A stretch of DNA of 8,652 bases from Lachnospiraceae bacterium (GCA_021204285.1 JAJPZP010000132.1:1-8652); one strand, 5' to 3'; positions 1 through 7,364 are shown, numbered from the stretch's first letter. Made by a program: numbers and translations. Notes: a model not told the origin generated them from the sequence alone.

Positions 1-734
1 AACAGACCATAGGCTCTTTTGTGGGCTTTGGGGGAGCCGGGGCTGTGGAGTGCATGGCGCTGGCCGGGATGGACTACTGTATCGTAGACACGGAGCATGG
101 ACCCTACGATGTGGAAAGCACCATGGATTTTATCCGTGCGGCAGAGATGCACGAGATGACTCCTCTGGTACGGGTGAAGGATGGAAACCGTAATTCGATC
201 CTGAAAATGCTCGACATCGGGGCGAAGGGGCTGATCATCCCCTTCCTTGATACAGTAGATGCCATGAAAGATGTCGTTTCCTATGGAAAGTATTTTCCAC
301 TGGGTGACCGCGGCGTCGCCTTTGGGAGAGGAGCCGGCTATGGATATGCGGATCATGCAAAGAAGAGCCTGACGGAATATTTTGAGATCTGCAACCGGGA
401 GACGCTTCTGATCCCGCAGTGTGAGTGCGTGGGCTGCCTGGAACACATCGAGGAGATCGTAGCGCTTGACGGTATCGACGGTATCTTCGTGGGTCCCTTT
501 GACCTGTCCGCATCCATGGGGATGCCGGGGCAGTTCGATCATCCGGATTTCAAGGCGGCTGTGGCCCGCATTCTGAAGGCCTGTAAGGATCAGGGCAAGC
601 TCAGCATCGTGTTCTGCAGCGACAGCAAGGTGGCAAAGACACGTCTCGAGCAGGGCTTTGACAGTGTGATGGTGGCCTGTGACTATACGATTTTTACGGA
701 GGCCTGCCAGAACATCCTGAAAGAACTGCGCTGA
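1..734 (+). CDS. HpcH/HpaI-family aldolase (2-keto-3-deoxy sugar acid aldolase type), 5'-partial
   Basis: Members of this class II aldolase family reversibly split 2-keto-3-deoxy (or 4-hydroxy-2-oxo) acids into pyruvate plus an aldehyde, using a divalent metal in a TIM barrel. The frame is open to the window edge (first full codon at 3), and the preceding codons read QTIGSF, typical of this family's N-terminus. The GTG at 21 is therefore probably internal, with only about 10-15 residues missing. Counting that GTG as residue 1, the key HpaI residues are present at the expected spacings: base His26 in DTEHGPYD, Arg51 in PLVRV, metal ligand Glu135, and metal ligand Asp161 in GPFDLSASMG. Glu135 lies in an unusual cysteine cluster (Cys134, Cys136, Cys139). 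The stop lies 15 nt before the hydroxyacid dehydrogenase, so the two are likely cotranscribed. Family is clear; the substrate (ketodeoxy-rhamnonate, -glucarate or other) cannot be read from the sequence. Confidence 0.9.
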   Translation, partial: QTIGSFVGFGGAGAVECMALAGMDYCIVDTEHGPYDVESTMDFIRAAEMHEMTPLVRVKDGNRNSILKMLDIGAKGLIIPFLDTVDAMKDVVSYGKYFPLGDRGVAFGRGAGYGYADHAKKSLTEYFEICNRETLLIPQCECVGCLEHIEEIVALDGIDGIFVGPFDLSASMGMPGQFDHPDFKAAVARILKACKDQGKLSIVFCSDSKVAKTRLEQGFDSVMVACDYTIFTEACQNILKELR

Positions 735-749
735 TAAGGGGGCGGGAGG

Positions 750-1733
750 ATGAAAGCAGTACTTTTTGACGCCAGCTCCGCCATTGACGCGGATTACAGC
801 ATACAGCAGAAGATTTTTGAAGAGAATGGAATCGATTTTGTCGTCGGCGATGTGAAAAGCATGGAGGAGGCAAGGGAACTCTGCAGGGGAGCCGACGCGG
901 CGCTGACCATCTATCAGGATGTGACAGGCGAACTCATGGACTGCATGCCGGACTGTAAGGTGATTGTCCGCCATGGCATCGGCTATGATCCGATCGACGT
1001 GGCGGAGGCCACAAAACGGGGTATCGCCGTGTGCAATATTCCGGATTACTGCATTGAAGAGGTAGCTACGCACACGATCGCTCTGATGCTGGCACTGATC
1101 CGCAAGCTCCATATCTATCATGCGAAGGTTCGGGACGGTATCTGGGTATCCAACAGCGATGAGTATCCGTTTTACCGGGTGTCCACGCTGACGCTGGGCC
1201 TGATCGGATTTGGAAATATTGCACGAAAGACGGCGGAATACGCGAAAGCTTTCGGAATGCGTCTGATTGCGTATGATCCTTATCTGAAGGAAGACGTATT
1301 CACAGATATGGGAGTGGAGAAAGCAGAGCTTGACGATCTTTATGCACAGGCGGATGTGGTATCCCTGCATCTTCCGCTGTTTGAAAACACCCGGCATATT
1401 CTGAACGCGGAGAGCTTTGCGAAGATGAAGGACGGCGTGTTTGTGATCAACACCGCCAGAGGGGCACTGATTGACCTGGACGCGCTGCTCGCTGCGATCG
1501 ACAGCGGAAAAGTTGCGGCGGCCGGTATGGATGTGATCGAATGCGAACCGATCCGGGAGAAGAATCATCGGATTTTTGAAAGCGGGAGAGTGATTCAGAC
1601 TTCGCATGTAGCTTATAATTCCACGGAGGCCAGCAAATCCCAGCTCACAAAAGCGGCACAGTCCGCGGTCAGAGTCCTGAAGGGTGAGCTGCCGCCAAAT
1701 GTGGTGAACAGAAAAGAACTGTTAAATGCCTGA
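750..1733 (+). CDS. D-2-hydroxyacid dehydrogenase, CtBP/phosphoglycerate dehydrogenase-like
   Basis: Probable NAD-dependent cytosolic oxidoreductase interconverting a D-2-hydroxy acid and its 2-oxo acid (327 aa, normal length). The Rossmann motif GFGNIA is at residues 153-158. An acidic residue, Asp176 in AYDPY, closes the second strand and favours NAD over NADP. The catalytic triad is Arg237 (NTARG), Glu266 (second Glu of DVIECEP) and His286 (SHVAYNS); the 29-residue Arg-Glu spacing equals that of known family members. The segment GIGYDPIDV followed by IPDYCIEEVATH resembles the C-terminal-binding-protein-like branch rather than serine-pathway SerA, and no ACT domain follows. The ATG at 750 follows AAGGGGG at about 7 nt and has a second GGGAGG run abutting it. 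Position next to the aldolase suggests it acts on a pathway hydroxy or oxo acid such as hydroxypyruvate, glyoxylate or a sugar acid; this is inference. Confidence 0.9.
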   Translation: MKAVLFDASSAIDADYSIQQKIFEENGIDFVVGDVKSMEEARELCRGADAALTIYQDVTGELMDCMPDCKVIVRHGIGYDPIDVAEATKRGIAVCNIPDYCIEEVATHTIALMLALIRKLHIYHAKVRDGIWVSNSDEYPFYRVSTLTLGLIGFGNIARKTAEYAKAFGMRLIAYDPYLKEDVFTDMGVEKAELDDLYAQADVVSLHLPLFENTRHILNAESFAKMKDGVFVINTARGALIDLDALLAAIDSGKVAAAGMDVIECEPIREKNHRIFESGRVIQTSHVAYNSTEASKSQLTKAAQSAVRVLKGELPPNVVNRKELLNA

Positions 1734-1744
1734 AAAGAAATCAT

Positions 1745-1752
1745 AAAGGAGG
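1745..1752 (+). promoter_or_regulatory. Strong ribosome binding site for E1 alpha
   Basis: AAAGGAGG lies 9 nt before the ATG at 1762, in the 28-nt gap after the hydroxyacid dehydrogenase. It is a near-perfect anti-Shine-Dalgarno match and supports this start. Confidence 0.85.
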
Positions 1753-1761
1753 AGAAACAAC

Positions 1762-2733
1762 ATGATTGAAAAAGAACGGGCAAGAACGATCTACAGGACC
1801 ATGAACCGGATCCGCAGCTTCGAACAGAAGGCGCTGGATCTGTTTGAGGCCAACAAGCTTCGGGGTTCCGTACATCTCTACATTGGAGAGGAGGCTGTTG
1901 CATCGACGGTGTGTTCCCGGCTGAAGACGACGGATTATATTGCCAGTACGCATCGTGGGCATGGCCACTGTATCGCGAAAGGGGCAGACCTGGACAAGGC
2001 GATGGCAGAACTAATGGGAAAGGCTACAGGCTACTGCAAGGGGCGCAGCGGTTCCATGCATATCGCAGATCTGACGCAGGGCAATCTGGGCGCGAATGCC
2101 ATTGTCGGAGGAGGTATCCCGATCGCGGTGGGTTCCGCGCTGGCCTCCAAGCTGCAGCACAACCAGAATGTCAGCGTTTCCTTCTTCGGAGACGGCGCAT
2201 CAAATGAGGGTACCTTCCATGAGTCGCTGAACCTGGCGGCGGTCTGGAAGCTGCCGATTGTATTTGTCTGTGAGAATAATCTTTACGGAATTTCCGTACC
2301 GACCTGGCAGTCTACTTCTGTGAAGGATATCAGCGTCCACGCGCAGGGCTATGATATGCCCGGCTATACGGTGGATGGCAATGATGTGGAAGCGATTGAC
2401 GAAGTCTTCGCGAAGGCTTATGAGAGGGCGGCCGCGGGAGAGGGTCCGTCTCTGATCGAATGCAAGACCTATCGCTGGATGGGACATTGGACCGGCGATC
2501 CGCAGCCTTACCGCACACGTGAGGAAGTGGCAGAGTGGAAGGAAAAATGCCCGATCAAACGCTATCGCGCAAAGCTTCTGGAGCAGGGGCTTTTTACAGA
2601 GGAAGAGCTGAATGAGATCGAGGCGGCAGCGAAGAAAGAGGCGGAAGAGGCAGCGGAATTCGCGCTGAACAGCCCTGAGCCCGATCCGGCAGGACTTTTG
2701 AACGATGTGTTTTATGAGGGAGGTGCCGAATAA
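1762..2733 (+). CDS. Thiamine-diphosphate-dependent E1 alpha subunit (acetoin/pyruvate dehydrogenase type)
   Basis: Alpha subunit of the alpha2beta2 E1 enzyme, which decarboxylates a 2-oxo acid (or cleaves acetoin) on thiamine diphosphate and passes the acyl group to lipoyl-E2. The 323 aa length fits the short AcoA-like form. The ThDP/Mg motif starts at GDG (143-145) and ends at ENN (171-173), intact and normally spaced. STHRGHGHCIAKG (62-74) and GSMHIADLTQGNLGAN, followed by GGG, are hallmarks of the acetoin dehydrogenase alpha branch, although pyruvate-using enzymes share much of this. The C-terminal third carries YRWMGHWTGDPQPYR, equivalent to the loop region of E1 alpha, then a Glu/Ala-rich helix. 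Its TAA shares one base with the E1 beta ATG, implying translational coupling and 1:1 synthesis. No acoX- or acoR-like gene is in view, so acetoin specificity is not established. Confidence 0.93.
   Translation: MIEKERARTIYRTMNRIRSFEQKALDLFEANKLRGSVHLYIGEEAVASTVCSRLKTTDYIASTHRGHGHCIAKGADLDKAMAELMGKATGYCKGRSGSMHIADLTQGNLGANAIVGGGIPIAVGSALASKLQHNQNVSVSFFGDGASNEGTFHESLNLAAVWKLPIVFVCENNLYGISVPTWQSTSVKDISVHAQGYDMPGYTVDGNDVEAIDEVFAKAYERAAAGEGPSLIECKTYRWMGHWTGDPQPYRTREEVAEWKEKCPIKRYRAKLLEQGLFTEEELNEIEAAAKKEAEEAAEFALNSPEPDPAGLLNDVFYEGGAE
2718..2724 (+). promoter_or_regulatory. Ribosome binding site for E1 beta inside E1 alpha
   Basis: GGGAGGT sits within the last codons of E1 alpha, 8 nt before the ATG at 2733. 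With the TAATG stop/start overlap it points to coupled translation of the two E1 subunits. Confidence 0.75.
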
Positions 2734-3716
2734 TGAGCAAAAAAACATACGCGATGGCGATTCGTGACGTGATGGCTGAGGAGATGCGCCGGGATGAGCG
2801 TGTCTTCATCATGGGCGAGGACGTGGAAACGCTGGGCGGCGTCTTTGGCTGCACCCGCGACCTTTATAAAGAATTCGGAACGGAGAGAGTGCGCAACACA
2901 CCGATCTCGGAAGCGGCGATTGTTGGCGCCGGAGTCGGGGCAGCCTGCACCGGCATGCGCCCGATCGTGGAACTGATGTACATGGATTTTACCTTTGTGG
3001 CGATGGATCAGCTGATCAACCAGGCCGCGAAGACCCGTTATATTTTCGGCGGAAATGCGAAGATTCCGCTGGTTATCCGCGGACAGGAGGGAATTGGACG
3101 TGGGAATGCGGCAACCCATTCCCAGAGTGTGGAGACGATCTTCATGCACTTCCCGGGACTGAAGGTCGCGTGTCCTTCCACTGCCGCAGACGCAGCAGGA
3201 CTGCTGCGCACGGCGATTCGCGATGACAATCTGGTCATGTTCTTTGAGCACAAAGCGCTCTATGCGCAGAAGGGGGAGGTCCCGGATGATCCGGAGTTCC
3301 TGGTTCCCTTTGGCAAAGCGGATATCAAAAAGGCCGGTACCGATGTGACGATTGTTGCGAATCTGCTCTATGTCGGGCGTGCTCTGGAGGCGGCTGCGGA
3401 GCTTGAAAAGCAGGGAATCAGTGCGGAGGTGATTGACCCGCGTACCCTGGTGCCGCTGGATATGGACACCATCGTTTCCTCCGTGAAAAAGACAGGGCGT
3501 CTTGTGGTGGTTCATGAAGCTCATCGTACGGCAGGCTGGGGTGCGGAGATCGCTGCGGAAGTGACACAGCAGGCGTTCCCCTATCTGGATGCTGCACCCA
3601 TTCGCCTTGGCGCCGCGCAGTGCCCGCTTCCCTTCAATCTGGGACTGGAGAATGCTGCGACACCGCAGGTGGCCGACATCGTGAAGGCGGCCAGAGCTGT
3701 TCTTTACAGAGACTAA
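2733..3716 (+). CDS. Thiamine-diphosphate-dependent E1 beta subunit (acetoin/pyruvate dehydrogenase type)
   Basis: Transketolase-like partner that completes the E1 active site with the alpha subunit (327 aa, usual length). The N-terminal pyrimidine-binding domain has GEDV at 28-31 and the ThDP-activating glutamate Glu60 in TPISEAAIVGAG. His129 in the THSQS motif corresponds to the active-site histidine of E1 beta. HFPGLKVACPSTAADA follows, the typical segment before the C-terminal domain. The C-terminal transketolase domain includes EVIDPRTLVPLD and VVHEA. No disruption is seen. It belongs to the E1-E2-E3 block, with E2 starting 14 nt downstream. The sequence alone cannot decide between pyruvate, acetoin and another 2-oxo substrate. 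Confidence 0.94.
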   Translation: MSKKTYAMAIRDVMAEEMRRDERVFIMGEDVETLGGVFGCTRDLYKEFGTERVRNTPISEAAIVGAGVGAACTGMRPIVELMYMDFTFVAMDQLINQAAKTRYIFGGNAKIPLVIRGQEGIGRGNAATHSQSVETIFMHFPGLKVACPSTAADAAGLLRTAIRDDNLVMFFEHKALYAQKGEVPDDPEFLVPFGKADIKKAGTDVTIVANLLYVGRALEAAAELEKQGISAEVIDPRTLVPLDMDTIVSSVKKTGRLVVVHEAHRTAGWGAEIAAEVTQQAFPYLDAAPIRLGAAQCPLPFNLGLENAATPQVADIVKAARAVLYRD

Positions 3717-3723
3717 AAGGAGG
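3716..3723 (+). promoter_or_regulatory. Ribosome binding site that fixes the E2 start
   Basis: AAAGGAGG begins on the last base of the E1 beta stop and lies 7 nt before the ATG at 3731. It favours 3731 over the in-frame ATG at 3620, which lies deep inside E1 beta and would add 37 residues unlike any lipoyl domain. Confidence 0.85.
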
Positions 3724-3730
3724 AAGTGAA

Positions 3731-5035
3731 ATGGCCGAAAAGATCATAATGCCCAAACAGGGGCTTCAGATGACAGAAGGGCTGATCACATCCTGGCTGG
3801 TTGCTGAGGGCGAGAAGGTGGAGATCGATCAGCCGCTGTTCGAGATGGAGACGGATAAGCTGACGATTACGATCGATTCCACTGCATCGGGAACGCTGCT
3901 GAAGATTGTGCATCCGGAGGGAGATACCGTGCCCATCACCGAGACGATCGCTTACGTGGGACAGCCCGGTGAGTCCATCCCCGATGAGGACAGCTCTGCT
4001 CCGGCGGAAGAGGCACCTGCTGCAAAGGACGACGGAAATGTGCCTGTAGCTGCCGCTCCTTCGGAGGCGCGCGAAGCTTCGGCCGACGGGCGCGTGTTTT
4101 CCTCTCCGCGGGCGAGAATGCATGCAGAGGAGAAATCTGTCGATTATAGACAGCTTAAAGGCTCCGGCCCTCTCGGCATGGTAATCGAGCGCGATGTACT
4201 CGCGGCGGCGGAGAGTCCGAAAGCCAGTCCGCTGGCGAGAAAGCTGGCAGAACAGAAGGATGTCGATCTGAAGGATGTGACCGGAAGCGGCGCCCACGGC
4301 AAGATTATGGCTGCCGATGTGCGCAGTGCGGTTTCGGCTCCCGTGGCAGAGACGCCTGCTGCAGAGGATCAGCAGATTCCGATCAGCAATATGCGCAGGG
4401 TGATTGCGAAAAGAATGCTCGACAGCCTGCAGACGCTGGCACAGGCCAATATGCGCGTGACGGTGGATATGACCGAGGCGGTTCATATCCGGACGCAGCT
4501 GAAAGCCGCAGGCCAGAAGATCAGCTATAACGACCTGGTGCTCCGCTGTGTGGCGCGCGCCCTGAAGGAATTCCCGATGGTGAACGCCACGATGGATGAC
4601 AAGTATATCACGCTGAGAAGTGCGGTCAATCTGGGCATGGCAGTGGCAACGGAAAACGGACTGCTCGTCCCGGTTATTCACAATGCGGACAGGATGACGC
4701 TTCAGGAATTGTCCGCAGCGTCAAAGGATCTGGCCGAGAGAACCAAGACCAACAAGCTGAGCCCGGATGAGATGTCGGGCGGGACCTTCACGGTCAGCAA
4801 CCTGGGGATGTTTGATATTGAGAGTTTCACCGCCATTATCAACAAGCCGGAGGCCGGTATCCTGGCAGTCGGAAAGATGGAGGACAGACCGGCGGCGGTC
4901 GACGGGGAACTGGTGATCAGACCGCAGATGCAGATCAGCCTGACGTATGACCACAGGATTCTGGACGGCGCACCTGCCGCACAGTTCCTGCGCAGGATCA
5001 AACAGCTGCTTGAGCAGCCGGGGCTGCTTTTATAG
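3731..5035 (+). CDS. Dihydrolipoamide acyltransferase (E2) with one lipoyl and two E3-binding domains
   Basis: Core of the multienzyme complex: it carries the acyl group on a swinging lipoyl arm and transfers it to CoA (434 aa). The lipoyl domain spans about residues 2-80, with the lipoylated Lys43 in METDKL. An Ala/Pro/Glu-rich linker follows (about 83-120). Two peripheral-subunit-binding domains follow: 125-156 (SPRAR to RDV) and 166-197 (SPLAR to ADV). They are equal in length and match at 15 of 32 positions; most E2s have a single such domain. A short linker leads to the catalytic domain, about 214-434, with HRILDG at 408-413 supplying catalytic His408 and Asp412. The start at 3731 gives the expected N-terminus, MAEKIIMPKQG. 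Function as an E2 is secure; the acyl specificity (acetyl most likely) is inferred. A lipoylation enzyme must be encoded elsewhere. Confidence 0.94.
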   Translation: MAEKIIMPKQGLQMTEGLITSWLVAEGEKVEIDQPLFEMETDKLTITIDSTASGTLLKIVHPEGDTVPITETIAYVGQPGESIPDEDSSAPAEEAPAAKDDGNVPVAAAPSEAREASADGRVFSSPRARMHAEEKSVDYRQLKGSGPLGMVIERDVLAAAESPKASPLARKLAEQKDVDLKDVTGSGAHGKIMAADVRSAVSAPVAETPAAEDQQIPISNMRRVIAKRMLDSLQTLAQANMRVTVDMTEAVHIRTQLKAAGQKISYNDLVLRCVARALKEFPMVNATMDDKYITLRSAVNLGMAVATENGLLVPVIHNADRMTLQELSAASKDLAERTKTNKLSPDEMSGGTFTVSNLGMFDIESFTAIINKPEAGILAVGKMEDRPAAVDGELVIRPQMQISLTYDHRILDGAPAAQFLRRIKQLLEQPGLLL

Positions 5036-5040
5036 GAGAG
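5034..5040 (+). promoter_or_regulatory. Ribosome binding site that fixes the E3 start
   Basis: AGGAGAG overlaps the E2 stop codon (TAG, 5033-5035) and lies 8 nt before the ATG at 5049. It supports 5049 rather than the in-frame upstream ATG at 4947 inside E2. Confidence 0.75.
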
Positions 5041-5048
5041 ATGCTATT

Positions 5049-6443
5049 ATGAGTACGTATCAATACGACGTGGCCGTCCTTGGAGGCGGCCCGGGCGGTT
5101 ATGAAGCCGCCATCCGCTGTGCGGATCTGGGGCAGAGGACGGTGCTGATCGAAGCGGATGAGCTCGGCGGAACCTGCCTGAACAGGGGCTGTATCCCCAC
5201 AAAAGCGCTGCTTGAGGGCGCGCATCGCTGGGAGAGCCTTCAGAAGGCGGGGGATATCTGTACGGTGGAAGGGACGATGACCCTCGATTATGCAAAGCTT
5301 GCTGCGAAGAAGAACAGTGTGGTGACGCGTATGCGCCGCGGTGTCGCAGCGCTGGAGAAGGGGCACGGAGTCACTGTGGTGAAGGCCTTCGGCGTGCTGG
5401 AAGATGCTCACACGATCCTTGTGGACAGCGGGAAGATTACAGCGGATAAGATGATTCTGGCCATGGGTTCCGAGCCGTCGCGTCCGCCGATTCCGGGCAT
5501 TGACGGGGAGAATATCCTCACCAGCAACGAGGTCCTTGCCCTTGAGAGCATTCCGGAGAGTGTCACGATCATCGGCGGTGGCGTCATCGGTATGGAATTT
5601 GCTACTCTGTTCGCGGCACTGGGAGTGAAGATCACGGTTCTGGAGATGATGCCTTCGATTCTTCCGGGCGTGGATGAAGATATTGTAAGTCTGCTTTCGG
5701 CAGGACTTGCAAAGAAGGGTGTCAGAATCCTGACAGAGGCCAAAGTGCTGGCCCTGCAGGGCGGAGCGACGACAGCGGTGCGTTATGAGAAGGACGGGAA
5801 AGAGAACGTGCAGGAGGCAGACGCATGCATCGTCTGTATCGGACGCCGTCCGTGTACCTCGAAGGTCGGGCTGGAGAAGCTGGGAATCCGGATGAACCGC
5901 GCATTTGTGGATGTGGATGATTCCCTCCGCACCAGTATCCCGAATATTTACGCCATTGGAGACATCACAGGAAAGCTGCAGCTGGCGCACACGGCCAGCG
6001 CACAGGGACTTGTCGCGGCAGCCTGCTGCGCGGGACAGAAAAAGACGATGCGCTATGACATTATTCCGGCATGTGTTTACTGTGATCCGGAGATTGCCTA
6101 TGTGGGTCTGTCCGAGAAAAAGCTGAAGGAGCAGGGACGCGCATATAAGACCGGAAGTTTTCAGGTGGCCGGAAACGGAAGATCGGTGATCATGGACTGC
6201 ACGACCGGTTTTGCGAAGATCTTATCGGATCCCGATACGGGAGAGATCCTGGGTGCGCAGATTATGGCGCCCAGAGCGACGGATATGATTGGCGAGATCG
6301 CGGCGGTCATGCGCTGCGAGGGGACGATCGAGGAACTGGCGGACACGATTCATCCGCATCCGACGGTCAGCGAGATCCTGATGGAGGCGGCGCATGATAC
6401 AGAAGGCCTGTGCTGTCATGCCATGCCAAAGAAGAAAGGTTAA
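5049..6443 (+). CDS. lpdA: Dihydrolipoyl dehydrogenase (E3)
   Basis: FAD-dependent flavoenzyme that reoxidises dihydrolipoyl-E2 and reduces NAD+ to NADH (464 aa, normal length). The FAD-binding glycine motif GGGPGGYEAA starts at residue 12. The redox-active disulfide is Cys43/Cys48 in GGTCLNRGCIPTK. The NAD-binding motif GGGVIGMEFA starts at residue 176. A second FAD contact, AIGDIT, lies in the C-terminal half. The interface motif HPHPTVSE carries the catalytic His437 and Glu442 that act across the dimer. There is no N-terminal lipoyl domain, unlike some clostridial and pneumococcal E3s, so the lipoyl arm is only on E2. The gene follows E2 by 13 nt and the first SDR by 6 nt, so it is probably dedicated to this complex. 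Confidence 0.95.
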   Translation: MSTYQYDVAVLGGGPGGYEAAIRCADLGQRTVLIEADELGGTCLNRGCIPTKALLEGAHRWESLQKAGDICTVEGTMTLDYAKLAAKKNSVVTRMRRGVAALEKGHGVTVVKAFGVLEDAHTILVDSGKITADKMILAMGSEPSRPPIPGIDGENILTSNEVLALESIPESVTIIGGGVIGMEFATLFAALGVKITVLEMMPSILPGVDEDIVSLLSAGLAKKGVRILTEAKVLALQGGATTAVRYEKDGKENVQEADACIVCIGRRPCTSKVGLEKLGIRMNRAFVDVDDSLRTSIPNIYAIGDITGKLQLAHTASAQGLVAAACCAGQKKTMRYDIIPACVYCDPEIAYVGLSEKKLKEQGRAYKTGSFQVAGNGRSVIMDCTTGFAKILSDPDTGEILGAQIMAPRATDMIGEIAAVMRCEGTIEELADTIHPHPTVSEILMEAAHDTEGLCCHAMPKKKG

Positions 6444-6449
6444 AGGGGA

Positions 6450-7364
6450 ATGGAGAATCTTTTTACATTGTCCGGCCGTGTCGCTTTTGTGACCGGCGCG
6501 GGACAGGGGATCGGAAATGCCACGGCAAAGATGCTCTCCAGAGGAGGCATGAAAGTGGCGCTCGTCGATATCAATGAGGCGCAGGCCGTGGAAGAAGCGG
6601 AGAAGATCTGCGCGGAAGGCGGAGAAGCGATCGGCGTAGCCTGCAGCATTTCCGACGAGAAGTCCATCGAGGCGGCGGTGGCCAGGACGGCGGAACATTT
6701 CGGACAGCTGGATGTGGTCGTGAACTGTGCCGGTATCATGAACAGCGTGGCAATCCCCGATATCACCCGGGAAGACTGGGACAGGACGCTGGCAGTCAAT
6801 CTGAGCGGATCGTTTTTCGTGATTCAGAAGGCGCTTCCCTGGCTGGAAAAGAGCGCCTGCGGGAGGATTATCAATATCTCTTCCAATGCAGGGCGTATGG
6901 GCGGTTATGAGGTCTGCCAGAGCTATACCGCTTCCAAGGGCGGAATCATTTCGATTACCTTTGGCATTGCCCGTCAGCTGGCACCGAAAGGAATCACGGT
7001 CAACGCGGTCTGCCCGGGCACGACGGAGTCGAAGATGACAGCTTTCTGGGATGGCGAGACGAAGGAAAAGCTGCTGGGACGGATTCCGATGGGGCGTCTT
7101 GGCAAGCCGGAGGATACGGCGGCTGCGGTCTGCTATCTGGCGAGTGAGGAGGCCGGCTTTGTGACCGGGGTGATTCACGACGTCAATGGCGGAATGAATA
7201 TGGCAAGAGAAAACAAAAATCAGGAAAGGATGGGGGACAATGAAAAAACTGAAAGACAAAGTTACCATAGTGACAGGTTCCGCAAAGGGCATCGGAAAAG
7301 GGATTGCCAAAGGTTTTGTGGAAGAGGGCGCTCAGGTCATCATCGCGGACATCATGGAAGATGA
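6450..7364 (+). CDS. Short-chain dehydrogenase/reductase (SDR 1) with an atypical C-terminal tail
   Basis: Probable classical-type SDR oxidoreductase acting on a hydroxyl/carbonyl group of a pathway intermediate. The cofactor motif TGAGQGIG spans residues 15-22. Asp at the end of the second strand (ALVDIN) suggests NAD(H). The NNAG motif appears as NCAG. The catalytic residues are Ser145, Tyr159 and Lys163 (YTASK). The SDR fold ends near residue 251 (DVNGGMNM), but the frame continues for 53 more codons, the last 125 nt lying inside the next SDR gene out of phase. That tail is Arg/His-rich and unlike any SDR, so the original stop has probably been lost by mutation or indel, or there is a sequence error. 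The start is bounded by an in-frame TAA at 6441; AAAGGGG lies only 1 nt from the ATG, with GAAAGG farther upstream. Substrate unknown; sugar or sugar-acid dehydrogenase is plausible. Confidence 0.88.
   Translation: MENLFTLSGRVAFVTGAGQGIGNATAKMLSRGGMKVALVDINEAQAVEEAEKICAEGGEAIGVACSISDEKSIEAAVARTAEHFGQLDVVVNCAGIMNSVAIPDITREDWDRTLAVNLSGSFFVIQKALPWLEKSACGRIINISSNAGRMGGYEVCQSYTASKGGIISITFGIARQLAPKGITVNAVCPGTTESKMTAFWDGETKEKLLGRIPMGRLGKPEDTAAAVCYLASEEAGFVTGVIHDVNGGMNMARENKNQERMGDNEKTERQSYHSDRFRKGHRKRDCQRFCGRGRSGHHRGHHGR
7222..7230 (+). promoter_or_regulatory. Ribosome binding site for SDR 2 inside the SDR 1 frame
   Basis: AGGAAAGGA lies 9 nt before the ATG at 7240, with a GGGGGA run nearer the start. 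It lies in the segment where SDR 1 should normally already have ended, suggesting this stretch is ancestrally an intergenic leader. Confidence 0.65.

Noticed and set aside
21..23. GTG as the true start of the aldolase
   Set aside because: Coding continues upstream in frame to the window edge with family-like residues, so the real start lies outside the window.
2712..3524. Antisense open frame (270 codons, - strand)
   Set aside because: Opposite E1 beta, whose motifs are complete; no evidence of an independent gene.
3620..3730. Longer N-terminus for E2 (ATG at 3620)
   Set aside because: It would overlap 97 nt of E1 beta and precede the conserved lipoyl-domain start; AAAGGAGG supports the ATG at 3731.
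3713..4681. Long antisense open frame (322 codons, - strand)
   Set aside because: Opposite E2; the translation is His/Arg-rich without family features.
4947..5048. Longer N-terminus for E3 (ATG at 4947)
   Set aside because: It would overlap E2 and add 34 residues of no E3 character; AGGAGAG and the family start support 5049.
4998..5990. Long antisense open frame (330 codons, - strand)
   Set aside because: Lies opposite E3, which has intact FAD, disulfide and NAD motifs; no domain signature in the antisense translation.
6222..7310. Long antisense open frame (362 codons, - strand)
   Set aside because: It runs opposite E3 and SDR 1, both of which have full sets of family motifs. The translation is Arg/His/Pro-rich with no recognisable domain, typical of antisense frames in GC-rich genes.
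7195..7364. Fusion of the two SDRs into one bifunctional protein
   Set aside because: SDR 1 and SDR 2 are in different frames, a TGA at 7195-7197 precedes SDR 2 in its own frame, and SDR 2 has its own ribosome binding site and ATG.
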